In this document: piece after piece, positions 46,161-55,341 of the stretch
How the letters are laid out: each line of letters starts with the position of its first letter
How positions within the stretch are numbered: position 1 is the first letter of the stretch
Assembly: GCA_016786485.1 (NCBI GenBank)
Contig: JAEUWD010000024.1
Location: 1 to 64,000 of the forward strand
DNA length: 64,000 nt
Direction: 5' to 3'
DNA from: Bacteriovoracaceae bacterium
Lineage (GTDB): Bacteria > Bdellovibrionota > Bacteriovoracia > Bacteriovoracales > Bacteriovoracaceae
Program-made: the position numbers and the translations under genes
Notes under the pieces: model-generated
Told to the model about the DNA's origin: nothing
The model's database searches: none
Seen by the model: the letters and a program-made list of their open reading frames with translations, nothing else

Positions 46161-48322
46161 TATTTTTCCTCCTGTGCAGGTTCATCAGGGACAGAACCGT
46201 AATCAATTCCAAGTCTTTGGATATATGCAATTAAAGAAACGATTTCCATTTCTGCAAGTTTGGCAGGGACACCACTTTGTGCCAGCTCATCTGCTATTGT
46301 TTTGGCCTGAGCTTTAGCATCATCAATCGAACTTGCGATCTGTTGATCGGTATATGGGACTCCTAATTTTTGCATCACACGCATTTTGGCAGGGATGCCC
46401 GTATAAGGGAGCTTTTGATCAAACAGCCAATGATATCTCGGCATAATAGATCCGGCCGTCATTTCACGTGGATCCCAGAAATGTTTGTAATGCCACATAT
46501 GAGGATATTTTCCCCCAGCGCGCGCAAGATCTGGGCCGGTTCGTTTTGATCCCCATTGAAATGGATGATCGTAAACAAATTCAGCGGCATTGGAAGCCTT
46601 ACCATATCTCACAACCTCATGGGCCATTGGTCTGACTGTTTGAGAGTGACAGGTATAGCAACCTTCTTTGATGTAAATATCACGGCCATGGAGCTCTAAG
46701 GGCGTGTAAGGCTTAATCGCACTCACTTTCACGATGTATTTATCAGCTAAGAGTGAAGGTATAATTTCAATTCCTGAACCAACCAAAATTGCAATTAGTG
46801 AGAGAACGGAAAAGATCATTGGCACACCCTCTAGCTTTCGATGGGCCGAAGCATGTGCTTCAATAGAAGACGCGTCTAAAGCATAAGCTTCATAAATCGT
46901 TTCCTCTTTAACCGAAGCTTGTTTGATTGTGCGATAAAAATTATACATCATTATAATGAAAGAAATTAAAACGGATGTTCCACCAATTGCACGAACCCAA
47001 TACATCGGAACAATCTTTATGACCGTTTCGATGAAATTTGGATAAATCAATCGTCCGGCATCATCCATCGCTCTCCACATAAGTGATTGAGTGATGCCTG
47101 CTACCCACATCGAAACGATGTAAAGAACGAGTCCAAAAGTTGCAAGCCAAAATTGTTGATGCGCAAGTTTTTTAGAATAAAGCTCTGTGTTCCAAAGTTT
47201 TGGAACCAAATAAAAGAGAATCCCTGAGATCAACATATAATTCCAACCAATCGTTCCCGAGTGAACGTGACCAGGAATCCAATCAGTAAAATGTGCGATG
47301 GCATTAACTGATTTAATCGAAAGCAAAGGTCCTTCAAAAGTTGCCATCCCATAAAACGTCACCGCAGTGGCCATGAAACGAACTGAAGGCTCTGTGCGAA
47401 CTTTGTTCCACACTCCACGCAAGGTCATAAGGCCGTTGATCATGCCTCCCCAGCTTGGCATCCACAACATCACTGAAAAAACCATACCTAAGGTCTGCGC
47501 CCATTCTGGTAAAGTTGTATAAAGCAAGTGATGAGGGCCGGCCCAGATATAAATGAAAACTAATGACCAAAAGTGAATAATAGAAAGTCGATAAGAATAC
47601 ACCGGTCGATTAACGGCTTTAGGGATGAAGTAGTACATCAAACCTAAAAAAGGAGTAGTAAGAAAAAATGCGACAGCATTATGTCCATACCACCATTGCA
47701 CTAATGCATCTTGTACACCAGCATAGAGTGAATATGATTTAGTAAAAGAAACAGGAAACTCAAGCGAATTTACAATATGTAAAACGGCGACAGTAATAAT
47801 CGTAGCTATGTAAAACCAAATAGCGACATAGATATGTCGTTCCCGTCGGCGAATGATAGTTCCAAAAAAGTTAACCGCGAAAACCACCCAAATCACTGTG
47901 ATTAAAATATCAATCGGCCACTCAAGCTCTGCATATTCTTTTCCGGTCGTGATACCAAACGGAAGTGTTAAAGCGGCTGAAACAATAATCAATTGCCAGC
48001 CCCAAAAGTGAACTTTCGAAAGAACATCACTGAAGAGGCGACTTTTTAATAGTCGCTGATGGGAATAATAAATACCCGCAAAGATCGCGTTACCACAAAA
48101 AGCAAAAATAGCTGCATTCGTGTGAAGCGGTCTTAACCGACCAAAGGTAAGCCAAGGTATTTCGAAATTAAAACGCCACTCGGCCAGCTGAAATGCGATT
48201 GTTACACCCAGTAGAAGTGCCACTGCTCCCCAGAGCAAAGTCGCAATCACAAATTTTTTAACAATCTCATCATCATAAGTAAAAGTCTCTGGCTTGCCAG
48301 TCCTCATCTGATTCGAACTCAT
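46160..48322 (-). CDS. ccoNO: Fused cbb3 oxidase subunits I and II (CcoN-CcoO)
   Basis: A 720-residue fusion. Residues about 1-480 are CcoN with 12 transmembrane helices and His ligands of the low-spin haem and haem-CuB centre (RPLHTNAAIFAF, QWWYGHNAVAFFLTTPF, WAGPHHLLYTTLP, FTDWIPGHVHSGTIGWNY). After a transmembrane linker near 505-525 comes CcoO with one c-haem (CYTCHSQTVRP near residue 553), WGSKRTGPDLARAGG and MPRYHWLF. It reduces O2 to water at low oxygen. Fusion of the two subunits is as in Bacteroidota-type operons. Confidence 0.96.
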   Translation of the reverse strand: MSSNQMRTGKPETFTYDDEIVKKFVIATLLWGAVALLLGVTIAFQLAEWRFNFEIPWLTFGRLRPLHTNAAIFAFCGNAIFAGIYYSHQRLLKSRLFSDVLSKVHFWGWQLIIVSAALTLPFGITTGKEYAELEWPIDILITVIWVVFAVNFFGTIIRRRERHIYVAIWFYIATIITVAVLHIVNSLEFPVSFTKSYSLYAGVQDALVQWWYGHNAVAFFLTTPFLGLMYYFIPKAVNRPVYSYRLSIIHFWSLVFIYIWAGPHHLLYTTLPEWAQTLGMVFSVMLWMPSWGGMINGLMTLRGVWNKVRTEPSVRFMATAVTFYGMATFEGPLLSIKSVNAIAHFTDWIPGHVHSGTIGWNYMLISGILFYLVPKLWNTELYSKKLAHQQFWLATFGLVLYIVSMWVAGITQSLMWRAMDDAGRLIYPNFIETVIKIVPMYWVRAIGGTSVLISFIIMMYNFYRTIKQASVKEETIYEAYALDASSIEAHASAHRKLEGVPMIFSVLSLIAILVGSGIEIIPSLLADKYIVKVSAIKPYTPLELHGRDIYIKEGCYTCHSQTVRPMAHEVVRYGKASNAAEFVYDHPFQWGSKRTGPDLARAGGKYPHMWHYKHFWDPREMTAGSIMPRYHWLFDQKLPYTGIPAKMRVMQKLGVPYTDQQIASSIDDAKAQAKTIADELAQSGVPAKLAEMEIVSLIAYIQRLGIDYGSVPDEPAQEEK

Positions 48323-48495
48323 ATCTCTTTTCCTTTTTTAGGGTCCATAGGACCTATCGTTTCATCTAAAAGCATTCTATATTTAGGTGTCTCCACATCA
48401 TCGTATTGACCTCTTTTAACCGCCCATAAAAATAAAAAAACAAATAAAGCTCCCATCCCTAATGCCAACGGCATGAGAATAATTAGGATTTCCAT
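48319..48495 (-). CDS. ccoS: cbb3 oxidase maturation protein CcoS
   Basis: A 58-residue protein. It starts MEILIILMPLALGMG, continues as a single transmembrane helix (ALFVFLFLWAVKRGQYDD) and ends Lys-rich; QYDD(V/L)ETP is the CcoS hallmark. It overlaps the end of ccoI by 13 nt and the start of ccoNO by ATGA, the standard position. CcoS is needed for haem insertion into the oxidase. Confidence 0.93.
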   Translation of the reverse strand: MEILIILMPLALGMGALFVFLFLWAVKRGQYDDVETPKYRMLLDETIGPMDPKKGKEI

Positions 48496-50807
48496 AATGA
48501 CCTCATTTTTTTTGTCCCTAGAAGAGTCGAGATAAGAACGGTGAGTGAACTTGCAGGCATGATAATGGCCGCCACTAAGGGACTAATCATACCCATAAAA
48601 ACAAAAACGACCGAAAGGGAATTATAGCAAAGTGAAAGTATTAAATTACGTTTCACGACTTGCATCGTTTCACGAGAGAGAATCAATATTTTTTCGACAC
48701 TGACCAAGCCTGGTGTAGTCAAGTAAACATCCGCAGCACGAAGAGAAATATCCATCGCACCTGAAACGGCAATTCCGACACTAGCCGCTTCTAATGCCAT
48801 GGCATCGTTCGCACCATCACCTACCATCAATGAGTCATTTGTCTTGATGATTTTAACTTTTTCTTCAGGACTGATTTCAGCATAACTATTATCAATACCT
48901 GTTTCGCGCGCCACTTGTTCGACAACCTCGCGACGATCGCCAGAGATAATAGAAACTTTGTGACCTAATTTTTTAAAATGTGAGATAATTGTTTTAGAAT
49001 CGTAGCGAAGAACATCTTGCACTTGAAAAGTCGCTATGACTTTACCATTTTCACGAATTTCACCACGAGAGATGTGATAGAGCTTACCATTTATTATACC
49101 CTGTACTCCCAAACCAGGAATTTCAAGATATTCTGTTACTTCAAGCGGCTTAGCACTCTGTTCAAGTGCAAACTCGACTAATGCACGCCCCACAGGATGA
49201 CGTGATTTTTTTTCTAAACTATAAATGATATTGTTAACCGGAACCTGCGAGTTTAAATTGATGACCTGCAGTCGTCCTAAAGTGATGGTCCCTGTTTTGT
49301 CGAGAAAGATCTCCTTCACCTTGGCCAGCTTTTCAAAAACTTCATCGCTCTTAATAAAAATACCATGTTTTGAAGCTTGAGAGAGACTACGATGGAAAGT
49401 CAGAGGAACGGAAATTGCCAAGGCACAAGGACAAGTGACGATCAGTAGAGTCATCGCTCGTGTTAAAGCTATCTCCATTCCCTCTGGCAAAAGAATAGCA
49501 AATAGTAACAAGGACATAAGAACAACACACAACGTGAAATATTTGGCAACAGTAGAAGTTAAATCGACGGTGCGCGAACGAAGCGCCCAGCCTTGTTCCA
49601 CATTTTTTAATATTTTTCCTAAGCGCGTTTCATGCGCGACTTTCGTTATCTGAATTATTAGCTCATCACCCAGATTCTGGGTTCCAGAAAACACTTGTGC
49701 GCCAACATCGACCTTTACTGGTATAGATTCACCTGTCAAAAGTGAATTATTCATCAATGAAGAACCGGCCAATACAATCCCATCGGCTGGGATAAACTCT
49801 TCGCGATGAACTTTAATAATATCACCCTGATTTAAAAAATCACTATAGACTTCTTCAAAACCATTTGTACTTTGCCGTTGTACACTTTCATTTCGATAAA
49901 AAAAGTGCAGGTCAGTAAGAGAGAGGCCTTTGTCTTGTATTTTTTTTAGAAAATATCGTGACAGTAATAAAAGAAAAACTAGCGTAGTGAGCGAATCGAA
50001 ATAATTTTCTTCTTGTCCATGCCAAAGATTCCAACCTCCCATGATGAATCCCATCAATAAAGAAAGAGCTATAGGTATATCAATCGACAAAGTTTTATTT
50101 CGTATAGATGTTATGGCGCTTTGATAGAATGGCCAGGCACTATAAGTAAATACAGGGATAGCGAGAATCACGGTCAACGCATTAAACAGACTGGCCACGG
50201 ATTTATCTGCGCCTGCATAGAGCGAAAATGAATAGATCATGATATTGCCTGCAGCTGCACCGGCAATACCTAAGCGCTTAAGGTATTTTTTTTCTTCTTG
50301 GATACGAAGATCCTTAGCTTGATTGCTATTTGCCAAAGCATGAGGACGGTAACCGAGCTGATTCAACTCCTGTGCCACTCGAGAAAATTTTCCGGTATGT
50401 GCAATCACAACACTAACCACTGACTTCTCGATATCTAATTTTGCCGAGGCCACACCTTCAACATACTCAGGTAATTTTTCGATCAGCCATAAACATGCCA
50501 AGCAATGGATTCCTTCTAAATAAAAGTCCATCGTCCGCTGGCCCTCATAATTTAAGTAAGAATGTGTCGCTTCAAATCGTTCATCATCTAAAAAATTAAA
50601 GGTCTCAGATGAGGTAGTTACAGGTGAACGCCGTTTGAAAGTGCCTGAAGCATTTTTGATTTTATAGTATGAGGTTAAACTTTTTTCTTTAAGCAATTCA
50701 AAAACGGTTAAACAACCATGACAGCAGAAAGGGAATTGGTATTCCCCGTCTGCAGCAGAGTAAATTGGCCGCAACGCCTGTTCATCGCAATGTGCACACT
50801 TCAACAT
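48483..50807 (-). CDS. ccoI: Copper-transporting P1B ATPase CcoI (FixI)
   Basis: A 774-residue P-type ATPase. The N-terminal Cys-rich segment (CAHCDEQALRPI, FCCHGC) and HMA-like CLACLWLIEKL are CcoI features. Then come LTGES, the metal site TCPCALAIS, the phosphorylated Asp in DKTGTITLG, and MVGDGANDAMAL. It exports Cu(I) to the periplasm for cbb3 assembly, and leads the operon. An FNR-like box is centred about 82 nt upstream of the start. Confidence 0.95.
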   Translation of the reverse strand: MLKCAHCDEQALRPIYSAADGEYQFPFCCHGCLTVFELLKEKSLTSYYKIKNASGTFKRRSPVTTSSETFNFLDDERFEATHSYLNYEGQRTMDFYLEGIHCLACLWLIEKLPEYVEGVASAKLDIEKSVVSVVIAHTGKFSRVAQELNQLGYRPHALANSNQAKDLRIQEEKKYLKRLGIAGAAAGNIMIYSFSLYAGADKSVASLFNALTVILAIPVFTYSAWPFYQSAITSIRNKTLSIDIPIALSLLMGFIMGGWNLWHGQEENYFDSLTTLVFLLLLSRYFLKKIQDKGLSLTDLHFFYRNESVQRQSTNGFEEVYSDFLNQGDIIKVHREEFIPADGIVLAGSSLMNNSLLTGESIPVKVDVGAQVFSGTQNLGDELIIQITKVAHETRLGKILKNVEQGWALRSRTVDLTSTVAKYFTLCVVLMSLLLFAILLPEGMEIALTRAMTLLIVTCPCALAISVPLTFHRSLSQASKHGIFIKSDEVFEKLAKVKEIFLDKTGTITLGRLQVINLNSQVPVNNIIYSLEKKSRHPVGRALVEFALEQSAKPLEVTEYLEIPGLGVQGIINGKLYHISRGEIRENGKVIATFQVQDVLRYDSKTIISHFKKLGHKVSIISGDRREVVEQVARETGIDNSYAEISPEEKVKIIKTNDSLMVGDGANDAMALEAASVGIAVSGAMDISLRAADVYLTTPGLVSVEKILILSRETMQVVKRNLILSLCYNSLSVVFVFMGMISPLVAAIIMPASSLTVLISTLLGTKKMRSLWKS

Positions 50808-50882
50808 ATTTATCCTTATTTTGATGATACTGATCTATTGCTAAGTCGCACTGACGAGCATCATGATTGAAAATAATGAAAA

Positions 50883-50896
50883 ATGATCTTGATCAT
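50883..50896. promoter_or_regulatory. FNR-type box upstream of ccoI
   Basis: ATGATCTTGATCAT has the TGAT-N4-ATCA core of the FNR/DNR half-sites with an A/T change at each outer base. Centred about 82 nt before the ccoI ATG, it could place an activator near -41.5 of a start site about 40 nt downstream. A regulator with an FNR-like recognition helix is encoded 2 kb away. Confidence 0.65.
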
Positions 50897-50900
50897 GTTT

Positions 50901-52298
50901 TTATTCGAGGACAAATTCTTCGCCTAAATAAGGAATATCGACATTCGTAATCGCTAGTTCATTTTGTAGGCGATACTTTAATGCTTTGAGTGCTTGATTT
51001 TCACCATGATTTAAAAAAATATGACGAGGCAGCCGCTGGAAATGAGACAGCCATACCACCGTTTCTTTTGAGTCTGCATGGGCGGAGATTCCTTCTAAAG
51101 TCTCTACCTCGGCCTTAACCTCAATATTCTCATGATGAATTCGAATTCTATCAATACCATTTTGCAACAAGCGTCCCTTAGTCCCGCTTGCCTGAAATCC
51201 TGCAAACAATAGAATATTTTTTTTATCAGGGAGTCGCTGCTTTAAGTGATGAAGAATTCTTCCACCACTCAACATGCCAGCGGCAGAAATAATAATCATG
51301 GGGCCGGATTTTAAATTAAGTGCGCGTGAAGCTTCTGGAGTTGAAACGGCATGAAACTCAGGATCTTCCAAAGAAGTTTCAAAACCCTCTTCACCCTCCA
51401 CTATTTTAAGTTCTTCTTTATAGTTCCGATAAATTTCAGTTGCCTTCAGGGCCATCGGACTGTCCACAAAGACTGGTAGAGGTGGAATTTGTTTATTTTT
51501 TAATAACTTATGAATGTAATAGAGTATTTCTTGTGTTCGTCCAACAGCAAAAGCTGGAATAACCAGTACACCTTCTCGAGACATTACTTTGTGAATAACA
51601 TCCGTCAGCTGTTTTTCTAACTTCTCAGCGTGATGGACTTTATCACCATAGGTTGCTTCTAAAACTAAATAGTCACTTTCAAGAATATTGACAGGACCTT
51701 TTATTATTGGTGACCGATCTGAACCAAGATCACCAGAAAAGGTCAGGATCTTTTGACCGTTACCAGTATCAAAAGAAAATTGGACAAAACTTGAGCCGAG
51801 AATATGACCTGAACGTAACAGCTTTACTGAAAGTCCAGCACCGAGTTCCATCCACTCGTCACGTTTGATGATTTTAAACAATTTTATCGTTTGCTCCACA
51901 TCCTCTAATGTAAAAAGCGGAATCGCGGGATGATGAGATGAGTGTCCTTTGCGATTTGCATAAGCAGCATCCTCTTCTTCGATATGAGCAGCATCAATCA
52001 GAAGAATTTTAGTCAGAGCTGCTGTTGCGGCAGTACAATAAATGGGCCCACGAAAACCATTCTGTACTATTTTTGGCAAATAACCGCTGTGATCAATATG
52101 AGCATGTGTTAAAATCACGCCGTCATATCTATCAGCATGAGGAAGCTCTTCTCGATTAAGTTGTCGCAATTCTTTGGGGCCTTGGTAAGTTCCGCAATCC
52201 ACCAAAAATGACAGATTCTTATAATTAACTTGAGTTTTACTTCCTGTTACTTCCCGCGCTGCCCCTAAGAATTTCAATCTCAAATTATGCTTATTCAT
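50901..52298 (-). CDS. Metallo-beta-lactamase/beta-CASP RNA hydrolase
   Basis: The ATG at 52298 has AAGGAG 9 nt upstream and overlaps the preceding gene by 8 nt. The 465-residue protein has LTHAHIDHSGYLP (motif 2), further MBL ligands in RSGHILGSSFV and FSGDLGSD, and beta-CASP motifs (SAAGMLSGG; HADSKE; FLNHGE as RMMBL). It is a CPSF73-like nuclease of the YSH1/exonuclease type, acting on RNA. Coupled to the Usp-like gene upstream and placed within the oxygen-response block, perhaps for post-transcriptional control. Confidence 0.9.
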   Translation of the reverse strand: MNKHNLRLKFLGAAREVTGSKTQVNYKNLSFLVDCGTYQGPKELRQLNREELPHADRYDGVILTHAHIDHSGYLPKIVQNGFRGPIYCTAATAALTKILLIDAAHIEEEDAAYANRKGHSSHHPAIPLFTLEDVEQTIKLFKIIKRDEWMELGAGLSVKLLRSGHILGSSFVQFSFDTGNGQKILTFSGDLGSDRSPIIKGPVNILESDYLVLEATYGDKVHHAEKLEKQLTDVIHKVMSREGVLVIPAFAVGRTQEILYYIHKLLKNKQIPPLPVFVDSPMALKATEIYRNYKEELKIVEGEEGFETSLEDPEFHAVSTPEASRALNLKSGPMIIISAAGMLSGGRILHHLKQRLPDKKNILLFAGFQASGTKGRLLQNGIDRIRIHHENIEVKAEVETLEGISAHADSKETVVWLSHFQRLPRHIFLNHGENQALKALKYRLQNELAITNVDIPYLGEEFVLE

Positions 52299-52797
52299 TA
52301 AGTAGTGCTCCTTCAGTTTCATTTATTAAAAATAAAACCCTGCCAGAAGAACTCTCTTTATAGATATCATAGATAAGGTTTTTCTTTGTCACTGGTATAG
52401 AAAGAACTGGATAATTCTGCGATTGCAGAAACAAAGCTATATCTCTATGTACATGATCCTCATCACCCAAAATAACCAAATTAATGGCCTTTTTTGAAAG
52501 AAGATTTAAAATGACATTATTTATCGAGCCCATATGAGAAACGGGCATAATGTTTAGCTTTGTATTTTTAGAATAATGACGTGCCCATTCAACTTCTTCT
52601 TCTAGCATTAACTTTGATTTCTGCTTAAGCTCGTCATTATTTTGCAGTAGTTGATTAGGTTCTGTATTCATTTGAACTAAATAAGTATTTAGTAAAAAAA
52701 AATTCAAGTGCTCCTGCGTATTCTGGGACAAATCCAATACGTATCTTAGCAGTGAGCGAGCTTGGGTAGTAAAATCGGTAGGAATAAGAATGTTCAT
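52291..52797 (-). CDS. Universal stress protein-like (UspA fold), divergent
   Basis: A 168-residue protein. N-terminal MNILIPTDFT (strand 1 and ATP-contact Asp) and LVILGDEDH are the recognised UspA landmarks, but the C-terminal G-x2-G-x9-GS nucleotide loop is absent (VHRDIALFLQSQNYPVLSIP). It may therefore be a non-nucleotide-binding Usp. Coupled to the beta-CASP gene by overlap. Usp genes often belong to hypoxia regulons. Confidence 0.8.
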   Translation of the reverse strand: MNILIPTDFTTQARSLLRYVLDLSQNTQEHLNFFLLNTYLVQMNTEPNQLLQNNDELKQKSKLMLEEEVEWARHYSKNTKLNIMPVSHMGSINNVILNLLSKKAINLVILGDEDHVHRDIALFLQSQNYPVLSIPVTKKNLIYDIYKESSSGRVLFLINETEGALLNE

Positions 52798-52870
52798 GAA
52801 TTTAGGGTAAGCTAATTCCTATTGGTACCCCATGACCAGTCTTGGTTGAAATTGTGACTTTTATCAGTTT

Positions 52871-53923
52871 TTAAGGAATACTTTCTAAACCAGCGCGATC
52901 TAAAACTGTAATTTCACGGCCATGAATTTCCACCATCTCATCTTCTTTAAACTCTGCCAAACAACGTATAACAGTTTCAGTGGCTGTTCCTACCATATTG
53001 GCCAAATCATCGCGACTGATTCTGACCGAGTTAGGATTCTTCGCTTTGGCCAATTTCATAAGTTGTAATAGAGCTTCCGCTGTTCTTTTACGAACAGTAT
53101 CGTAAGCCAATCGCAGAAGTTGTTTTTCCTGCTCTTCAACTTGATTAGAAAGAAGTTGAATAAATTTCTGGGCCACGTCTCGATTTTTATAAATTAACGC
53201 CAAAAAATCCTCTTTCGGTATTTTTAGAATTTCACTATCTTCCATAACCAACGCAGTATCAGAATAGAGGTGATTTTCAAACAATGAGACATGACCGAAA
53301 AATTCTCCTGACTGATAAATATTCGTAATCAAATCTTTTCCATCATCATGAGTTTTAAAAACTTTGACACTTCCCTTCACTAGAAAATAAAGATAGTGAG
53401 GTGTATCTCCCATGTGAAAAATAATTTCTTTCTTCTTGTATTTTGAACTTTCACGTCCTTTGGATAAGGACTGAAGCTCTTGAAGCCCACTTGCTTCATC
53501 TAAAAAACGATTAACACCTTTGGCGTCACGAGAAAATTCTTGCTTCAATGCATCTACTTTTTTCAAGCGCATTTCGATGGCATTAAGCAAATCCGTATCT
53601 TCAAAAGGCTTCGTTAGATAATCATCAGCTCCTAGCTCCATGCCTTTGCGCACTTCACTTTTTTCTGCTTTGGCGGTCAAAAAAATAAAAGGAATCGACG
53701 CGGTTTTCGGATCGCGTGAAAGAACATGAAGCACACCATACCCATCCAGCTCTGGCATCATGATGTCGCAAACAATCAGATCTGGCTTTACTTCTTTGGC
53801 CAAAGCACAACCATTTTTTCCGTTAACGGCAGTTTTAACACTAAAGCCGGCAAGCTCTAGAATTTCAGCGGTATTCTCACGCATAACTGTATCATCTTCA
53901 ATTAATAAAATTTTCTTCATCAT
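52871..53923 (-). CDS. Receiver-cNMP-binding-HTH regulator (FNR/CRP family hybrid)
   Basis: A 350-residue protein: receiver domain (IEDD; phosphoacceptor in VCDIMMPELDG, Asp53; LTKPF), linker, CRP-type beta-roll (about residues 160-280; GDTPHYLYFLVKGSVKVF, GEFFGHVSLF), and Crp HTH (RISRDDLANMVGTATETVIRCLAEF). The recognition helix has Glu and Arg in TETVIR, without the CRP-specific Arg, so it should read TGAT-N4-ATCA. No N-terminal iron-sulfur cysteines. Start overlaps the kinase stop (ATGA), giving a two-component pair likely controlling the cco operon. Confidence 0.92.
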   Translation of the reverse strand: MMKKILLIEDDTVMRENTAEILELAGFSVKTAVNGKNGCALAKEVKPDLIVCDIMMPELDGYGVLHVLSRDPKTASIPFIFLTAKAEKSEVRKGMELGADDYLTKPFEDTDLLNAIEMRLKKVDALKQEFSRDAKGVNRFLDEASGLQELQSLSKGRESSKYKKKEIIFHMGDTPHYLYFLVKGSVKVFKTHDDGKDLITNIYQSGEFFGHVSLFENHLYSDTALVMEDSEILKIPKEDFLALIYKNRDVAQKFIQLLSNQVEEQEKQLLRLAYDTVRKRTAEALLQLMKLAKAKNPNSVRISRDDLANMVGTATETVIRCLAEFKEDEMVEIHGREITVLDRAGLESIP

Positions 53924-55149
53924 TTCTCTTTTGGTAATATAACTTGAAAAGTTGTTCCTTCGTTTTCACGACTCGTAAAATGAATGGAGCCACCCATTAA
54001 ATCGACGTAACGTTTTACGATGTTAAGACCTAAGCCTGTACCTTGTAGATTGAGTACATTTTGCGCCCTAAAAAATCGTTCGAATAAATGCTTCTGATCA
54101 GCTACTGGTATACCAACCCCGTAATCCTGGATCTCTAAAGACACTTGCTGATCTTTCAAATTCGTACGAATGTGTATCGTCGTTCCATCCATTGAATATT
54201 TGATAGCATTAGAAACTAAATTAAAGATAATATTTCGGATCATTTCTTTATCTTGAAAAACTTCCAGGTTCTGTATCGCATGTGTAACCTGTAGATCATG
54301 TCCCTTTCCACTCATCTCTTTTAATTCTTCGATCGACTCATCAATGAACTGGGTTAAATAAAAACGTGTCGGACTCGAAGAAATTTTTCCTTGCTCAAGT
54401 TTATCCAAAGAAAGAAAGTCATTAAGAATATTATTAAGATTACGAACTGATTTTTTAATCGTTTGCACATGTTTTTCACGTTTAGGTTCGTCTTCTGTTT
54501 TTGGGTATTTTGCAATTAAAGAAGCAGAAGTGAGAATTCCACCTAATGGCGTTCGAAACTCATGTGAGGCCATTGAGACGAAACGAGACTTGAGTTCATT
54601 AAGCTCTTTCTGTTTTTCGAGCATCTCTCGCATTTGGGCTTCTATTCTTTTTCGATGCTCCATTTCTTGTTGCAAACCTTTATTTGTAACACTGAGTTCC
54701 AACAGGGCATCTGAAAGTTCTTTCGTTCTTTCTGTGACTTTAGATTCCAATTCTTCGGTCATACGAAGTAACTCATCTTCTGCGCGCTTACGTTCAGTAA
54801 TGTCATTAATAAAGCTAACAATTTGACGATGTCCATTGGTCTCAAAAAAGGTAAGACTGATTTCAACTGGAAACGTATCTCCACTTTTTTTCAGTGCCAA
54901 AAGATTAATATTTTTTCCCATCGCCCGAGGATGAGGGTTTTCAATGTATTGTTGACGATATTTAACGTGTCTTTCGCGCAAAGGCTGAGGAATGAGAACT
55001 TCGATGTATTGGCCAATTAGCTCGGTCGTTTCATAACCAAAAATTTTAGAAGCATAAGGATTGGCACGCTCAATAACTCCTTCATCGTTGGATAGAATAA
55101 TCCCAATTGATGAATGTTCGAATAACGCTTTAAAAGTCATTTCATACAT
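53920..55149 (-). CDS. Soluble PAS-domain sensor histidine kinase
   Basis: A 409-residue kinase without transmembrane segments. PAS domain about residues 5-125, with FGYETTELIGQYIEVLIP and RERHVKYRQQY, in which a His occupies the position of the FixL haem ligand. A coiled coil (about 125-185) follows, then HisKA (FVSMASHEFRTPLGG) and HATPase_c (NLVSNAIKYS, DYGVGIP, GTGLGLNIV). It likely phosphorylates the receiver of the next gene. A cytoplasmic signal such as oxygen or redox fits the context. Confidence 0.9.
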   Translation of the reverse strand: MYEMTFKALFEHSSIGIILSNDEGVIERANPYASKIFGYETTELIGQYIEVLIPQPLRERHVKYRQQYIENPHPRAMGKNINLLALKKSGDTFPVEISLTFFETNGHRQIVSFINDITERKRAEDELLRMTEELESKVTERTKELSDALLELSVTNKGLQQEMEHRKRIEAQMREMLEKQKELNELKSRFVSMASHEFRTPLGGILTSASLIAKYPKTEDEPKREKHVQTIKKSVRNLNNILNDFLSLDKLEQGKISSSPTRFYLTQFIDESIEELKEMSGKGHDLQVTHAIQNLEVFQDKEMIRNIIFNLVSNAIKYSMDGTTIHIRTNLKDQQVSLEIQDYGVGIPVADQKHLFERFFRAQNVLNLQGTGLGLNIVKRYVDLMGGSIHFTSRENEGTTFQVILPKEK

Positions 55150-55283
55150 AATTCGGCCAATCCTAACGAAAGACTATGATCTAAGTCACTATATTAGAAT
55201 TATTCACTACAGATGGCCATCATAGCTATCACCAACCATGACAGGAGATTATCTAAACATCTTAACCTTTTTACATAGTAAGA

Positions 55284-55312
55284 TTGACGACTTAGCTTTC
55301 CGCATCTATTTT
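55284..55312 (+). promoter_or_regulatory. Sigma-70-like promoter
   Basis: TTGACG (-35), a 17-nt spacer and TATTTT (-10), ending 30 nt before the ATG at 55342. Likely promoter of the following secreted-protein gene. Confidence 0.5.
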
Positions 55313-55341
55313 GTTTGGCATATCAAACTCAGGAACCAATA

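Noticed and set aside
55177-55188. TGAT-N4-GTCA as a second FNR box upstream of the PAS kinase
   Set aside because: One core base is wrong and the outer bases do not match; too weak to call.
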